This document shows, in pieces, positions 15,637-18,735 of a DNA stretch of 18,735 bases. Below the pieces are notes generated by a model. It was not told the origin of the DNA. It saw nothing but the letters and a program-made list of their open reading frames with translations, and did not search any database. Origin of the DNA: DAINRZ01 sp964634885 (GTDB lineage Bacteria > Bacteroidota > Ignavibacteria > Kapaibacteriales > UBA2268). The translations under genes and the position numbers were made by a program. Within the stretch, counting starts at the first letter, position 1. Each line of letters opens with the position of its first letter. The stretch spans positions 1-18,735 of the forward strand of contig CAZWLN010000079.1 of the NCBI GenBank assembly GCA_964634885.1, read 5' to 3'.

Positions 15637-16428
15637 TTATCTGATAATAACCCATTTTTTTTCGTCGTTAAGGCAAAAAATAAACGGGATGTAGATGTCG
15701 ATGCCCTCCTCGGGATTAGAATAATAAATCGGCGATTCCTTTATCGGGTTGTCCACCCTGGCCAGCTTCCTGTTACCGAACAGTTTAAGGGAAAGGCCTT
15801 CCGTTGAAAATTCCCGGAGCTGCAGGCCCGGATCATTGAAGAATTCTTCGAATTCATCTATTGTGTCCTGTTTTTCCTTTTCAGGATCGGAACCGTAAGC
15901 GTCGGCGAAGTCCCTGATTCGCCAATCAAGCGCCCTGATCAGCTTCTCAGTGTTACGTTCGGCAAGGAGCGAATGGAGTTTCTTCAGTTCTTCCGTCAGT
16001 TCCTTCAACGACAGGGGCAGGTCCACAATCTGCGGATTCTTTAGCCACATCCACTCCGGGACAGCCAGAGAACTGTCGAAAGGGTGAGTCAGCGACAGAT
16101 TCCTCATATACTGCTTTTCTTCGTAATCTTTGAATTCCTTCCCAAAAGCAGCCAGACTGTTGACAACCAGGCCTTTGTCCGTTGTTCTTGTCTCGTTCAG
16201 GGCAATCCTGCAATAATCCCCACTGAGGAAGAACTCCTTCATCGGTGCAGCCTTCAGGTTGACGGCAATGATATTCTTACCGGGCAGAAGCCACTGGTTG
16301 ATAGGAAATTCGCAATTGAGAGGGGTACCGATCTCATACTCAAAGACCGGGCAGTCGTTAACTCTCAGGTCATAGCTGATCGCTGAGGTCGATATTTGTA
16401 GTGAATACTTTGATTTTACTGTTGCCAT
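15637..16428 (-). CDS. Conserved-looking protein of unknown function in the T6SS-like operon
   Basis: The 263-aa protein has no signal peptide and no membrane helix. The N-terminal part (about 7-75) reads as a small beta domain with VNDCPVFEYEIG, then FPINQWLLPGKNIIAVNL, a 'short name - PIN.WL..G.N.l.v' layout seen in proteins near T6SS spikes and reminiscent of sugar-binding jelly-roll folds. The middle (about 140-200) is helical and charged, and the C-terminal part (about 205-263) is beta-rich. I cannot assign a family. An AGGA ribosome binding site 6-7 nt before the ATG supports the start. It lies only 12 bp after the large partial gene, so the two are probably translated together and may act as a pair, for example cargo plus partner or immunity protein. 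That pairing is a guess from position. Confidence 0.75.
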   Translation of the reverse strand: MATVKSKYSLQISTSAISYDLRVNDCPVFEYEIGTPLNCEFPINQWLLPGKNIIAVNLKAAPMKEFFLSGDYCRIALNETRTTDKGLVVNSLAAFGKEFKDYEEKQYMRNLSLTHPFDSSLAVPEWMWLKNPQIVDLPLSLKELTEELKKLHSLLAERNTEKLIRALDWRIRDFADAYGSDPEKEKQDTIDEFEEFFNDPGLQLREFSTEGLSLKLFGNRKLARVDNPIKESPIYYSNPEEGIDIYIPFIFCLNDEKKWVIIR

Positions 16429-16440
16429 TAATTTTCCTGG

Positions 16441-18735
16441 TTATTTCTTTGTAACTACTTCCTGAACGTTTTTCGTATCCTCAACCTGATACTTATAGAA
16501 AATTTTCTTAGCAATCAGGACTTTCGGATCGTACGGATCGAATTTCTTCACAATCTTGGAATTGCGCTTGATGTAAGCAGCGTAGGTCAATTCGAGCCCA
16601 CTCCACATGCATACGATGAATTTGTCGTCGTCGTCGCCCTTTTCGGCAGTTTTGGACTTGTCTTCACCGGTTTTGCCGCCGCTGCCCGAACCGCCTGAAG
16701 CAGGCTGCGTGTTTTCGGTTTTCTTTGCAGTTATGTCCTCTTTCTTTGTTGAAACTGTTGTGCTTCCGGATGAACTACCGGTTTTACCGCCTGTCGCACT
16801 GCCCTTATCTGTTCCCGATGTACTTCCCTTGCCTGTACCGCTGCCGGTAGTGTCCTTATCTTTATCTTTATCTTTATCCTTTTCCTCTTTCTCCGGTTTC
16901 TTATTCTTCGTCGCTTCCACTTCCCTAATCTCTTCCCTGTTCATCTGGCACAGTATAATCTCGGATTTCAGGCTGCCTGAGATACCTCCGACCAGTGAAA
17001 AAATCGGTACGCCGACTTCGCCCTTGATGGAAAACTCGAGGGTAATCTTAGATGTCGGAGCATTAATCTCGATCTTACTTTTATCTTCTCCGGCGTCTCT
17101 TTTAGCTTTAACTGTGAAACCAATAGAGCCGCTCAGCGATACTTTAGCTTCGAACCCGGCATTCCACTTGCCTTTTTTATCTCCGCCCGTCTTTGGATTG
17201 AAGAATGTGGATTCGGATTTTGTAATCATCGAAGACAGGCTGCCTACGCCCTTGATGGACTTCATCGTTTCGGAGACAATTCCTTCGCAGGCAAATGCTC
17301 CGGAAATCTTAAGTACAGGGTCGATTTCTAATTGATAATCATAGCTTTCGCCGCAGAGACGGGAATTCTTTATGTCGTCCCAGCCCCATTCCTGTGTAAT
17401 CTTATATTTCGGGAGCTCCATCTTCTTGGAAATTTCATTGTCAATCAAATGGAGTTGGTTAAACAGGTCGAATACTTCCTTAACGAACCTGTCGACATGG
17501 AGCATAATCGGGAATATCTCGCTTACTTCCTTCATGTCGGAATCGGCGAGCCTTACGTCCTTCTTCTGGCCGTCGTATGTCCTGTACAGTTTCGCTTTAT
17601 GGACAAAGCTCCACTCCCCAGCCACATCATCCGTATTTGTTTCAACATATTCATAGCCAAATTCGCCTTCAAGCTTCCACTGAAGGTCAGGATAGACACG
17701 CACCCTTGCCAGCCTTGCAATGCCGCAGGCGGCTGCGTGGACGGAATAGTCCTCGACAGGCATTGACCTGGGATTTAACAGGGATTTATTTATCACTAAT
17801 TTCGAGAAATTGGTTTCCCCAAGGTCTTTGATGGTTGTCTTAGCTTTATCTTTAGCTTTTTCAGCCAGCGATTTCTTCGGTGCAGGCGGATCACCGGGTT
17901 TTGCAGGCGGCGGATCTGCTGCGTCGGCAATTTCAGTCCAGGCTGCCTGGGCATAGAAAGAAAGTGCCGTGTCAGACTCGTTTGCAACCAGGTCGTCAGG
18001 CAATGCATGGCTGAAAGTATGGCCTTTATGAATCCCACAGGGACCCTTGGGGCCTTCAAGTGAACATTCAACCTTATTCTTTTTCTCTTTGTAAGTTCCG
18101 ATTATTTCGATGAGGTCCGGGTTTCTTTCTTCCCTGACCTGGTATTGTTTTTTGCTGTCTGCGGCTGGAGCCGTTTTAGCGCTCGTAGTCGGAGAGCCGG
18201 ATTCGGCCTTGTTTTTTGAGTCAGTCTTGGGGGCTTCTTTTTTGGGCTCTTCTTTCTTCGGTGCAGAAAGTGTCAGGGTCTTTGAAGCCGCGCTGGCTTT
18301 TCCCCTGCCCGTATAGCCGGCAGGTGTGACTTTCAGGGCAGAATAGCCGCAATCAACTACTTTAGGTTTTTGCTCATCTTCCTTTTTCTTTTTTGCTTCC
18401 TCGAGTTTCTTTTCATAGGGACATTTTTTTACAGCTTCTTTAGCCCCTTTGTCTGTTGCATCCGAGGGTTTTTCTTCGTCTTTCTTCGTAATATCCTTAG
18501 AATTGACCTTTGGTTTTACCGTCTTCAGGATTTTATTTGTACGATAGCTGCCGACAATCATATCGAGAAGAGTATTTAGCTTGATTGACTTCTTCTTTTT
18601 TTCGTCTTCGTCTTCTTTATCTTCGTCTTTCTTGTCGTCTTCCTTTTTATCTTCTTCCTCTTCTTCTTCCTTCTTGTCGTCTTCCTTCTTGTCGTCCTCT
18701 TTCTTGTCGTCTTCCTTCTTGTCGTCTTCTTTTTT
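16441..18735 (-). CDS. Large low-complexity protein of unknown function, 5' end beyond window
   Basis: The frame is open from the stop at 16441 to the window edge: 764 codons are visible. The ATG at 18561 is internal, because the 58 codons before it (18562-18735) are in frame and encode a Lys/Asp/Glu tract, so the true start lies outside. Order of parts: a KKEDD-type acidic/basic tract; Lys/Ala/Pro-rich linkers (about 18080-18560); a segment with several Cys and GPKGPCGIHKGHTF; a Pro-rich linker (about 17880); a beta-rich region (about 16960-17700) with AKVSLSGSIGFTVKAK and IFSLVGGISGSLKSEI; a KD repeat and Gly/Ser/Thr linker (about 16640-16900); and a 60-residue C-terminal piece starting near VCMWSGLELTY. 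No catalytic motif or membrane helix is evident. Position next to a DUF4123 adaptor operon makes a spike extension or secreted effector plausible, but unproven. The missing N-terminus may hold the diagnostic domain. Confidence 0.8.
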   Translation of the reverse strand, partial: KKEDDKKEDDKKEDDKKEDDKKEEEEEEDKKEDDKKDEDKEDEDEKKKKSIKLNTLLDMIVGSYRTNKILKTVKPKVNSKDITKKDEEKPSDATDKGAKEAVKKCPYEKKLEEAKKKKEDEQKPKVVDCGYSALKVTPAGYTGRGKASAASKTLTLSAPKKEEPKKEAPKTDSKNKAESGSPTTSAKTAPAADSKKQYQVREERNPDLIEIIGTYKEKKNKVECSLEGPKGPCGIHKGHTFSHALPDDLVANESDTALSFYAQAAWTEIADAADPPPAKPGDPPAPKKSLAEKAKDKAKTTIKDLGETNFSKLVINKSLLNPRSMPVEDYSVHAAACGIARLARVRVYPDLQWKLEGEFGYEYVETNTDDVAGEWSFVHKAKLYRTYDGQKKDVRLADSDMKEVSEIFPIMLHVDRFVKEVFDLFNQLHLIDNEISKKMELPKYKITQEWGWDDIKNSRLCGESYDYQLEIDPVLKISGAFACEGIVSETMKSIKGVGSLSSMITKSESTFFNPKTGGDKKGKWNAGFEAKVSLSGSIGFTVKAKRDAGEDKSKIEINAPTSKITLEFSIKGEVGVPIFSLVGGISGSLKSEIILCQMNREEIREVEATKNKKPEKEEKDKDKDKDKDTTGSGTGKGSTSGTDKGSATGGKTGSSSGSTTVSTKKEDITAKKTENTQPASGGSGSGGKTGEDKSKTAEKGDDDDKFIVCMWSGLELTYAAYIKRNSKIVKKFDPYDPKVLIAKKIFYKYQVEDTKNVQEVVTKK
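16854..16880 (-). repeat. Hexanucleotide microsatellite encoding (Lys-Asp)n
   Basis: On the plus strand TTATCT is repeated about four times in a row. In the minus-strand gene it encodes KDKDKDKD at the start of a Gly/Ser/Thr linker. Its unit is a multiple of three, so copy-number change would lengthen the linker without a frameshift. Confidence 0.7.
18671..18735 (-). repeat. 15-bp coding minisatellite encoding EDDKK units
   Basis: Four 15-bp units begin at 18671, 18686, 18701 and 18716 (plus-strand consensus TTCTTGTCGTCTTCC) with one or two substitutions each. The array is cut by the window edge, and degenerate copies continue down to about 18600. On the coding strand each unit gives Lys-Lys plus acidic residues (a KKxDD pentapeptide). 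The array is in frame with the downstream gene. Confidence 0.8.

Noticed and set aside
16621..16636. DDDDK sequence before the C-terminal piece of the large protein
   Set aside because: It is identical to an enteropeptidase site, but in this acidic/Lys-rich linker it is expected by chance, and no matching protease context exists.
16607..17335. 242-codon plus-strand ORF within the large partial gene
   Set aside because: It is a shadow of the minus-strand coding frame. Its runs of Leu/Ser/Pro/Val mirror the Lys/Asp/Gly/Ser linkers, and it has no family features.
18559..18561. ATG taken as the start of a 706-aa protein
   Set aside because: The reading frame stays open for 58 further codons to the window edge with the same Lys/Asp/Glu composition, so this ATG is most likely internal.

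Overview
The window reads as a chromosomal segment of a Gram-negative bacterium in the Bacteroidota/Chlorobiota/Ignavibacteriota neighbourhood. The clues are moderate GC with AT-rich gaps, Sec signal peptides (one ending in TAQ), long 23-residue leucine-rich-repeat proteins, an RecO without zinc cysteines, and a TTTG/TAnnTTTG promoter-like motif upstream of the last gene. Phylum placement is inference. Every gene I can support lies on the minus strand, so transcription runs from high to low coordinates.

Region 1 (18735 down to 7509) is a tightly packed block of eight genes and looks like part of a divergent type VI secretion system (T6SS) locus. In order they are: a large low-complexity protein whose 5' end is outside the window; a 263-aa protein of unknown function; a one-pass membrane protein with a C-terminal OmpA peptidoglycan-binding domain; a DUF4123 effector/spike adaptor; a membrane-anchored kinase-fold protein that has lost its catalytic residues (a pseudokinase) and carries beta-sandwich extracytoplasmic repeats; a small one-pass protein with a similar extracytoplasmic domain; the baseplate protein TssK; and a soluble P-loop GTPase with a coiled-coil tail that resembles the cytoplasmic nucleotide-binding domain of TssM. 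Five of the seven junctions are 31 bp or shorter and two are 4 bp, which supports an operon. No sheath (TssB/C), Hcp, VgrG, ClpV, TssF/G, TssL or full-length TssM is visible, so the rest must lie upstream of position 18735 or elsewhere. The combination of TssK, a soluble TssM-like GTPase, a pseudokinase and an OmpA anchor does not match the canonical proteobacterial gene set and is the most interesting content here.

Region 2 (7391 down to 3891) follows a 117-bp gap containing two adjacent hairpins. It encodes two paralogous exported leucine-rich-repeat proteins. One consists of 24 consecutive repeats of exactly 23 residues without a single indel. Their N-caps resemble Leptospira-type LRR proteins. 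Whether they work with the secretion cluster is unknown.

Region 3 (3609 down to 162) is housekeeping: the DNA-repair mediator RecO, a CNNM/CBS/CorC-type membrane transporter-like protein (stop and start 1 nt apart), and an M16 zinc metalloprotease. A 281-bp gap separates RecO from the LRR genes.

Region 4 (64 to 1) is the first 21 codons of another gene that runs off the window and looks like a PD-(D/E)XK (Rpn/transposase-type) nuclease. A good Bacteroidota-style promoter match lies upstream of it. I saw no rRNA, tRNA, CRISPR array or insertion sequence.
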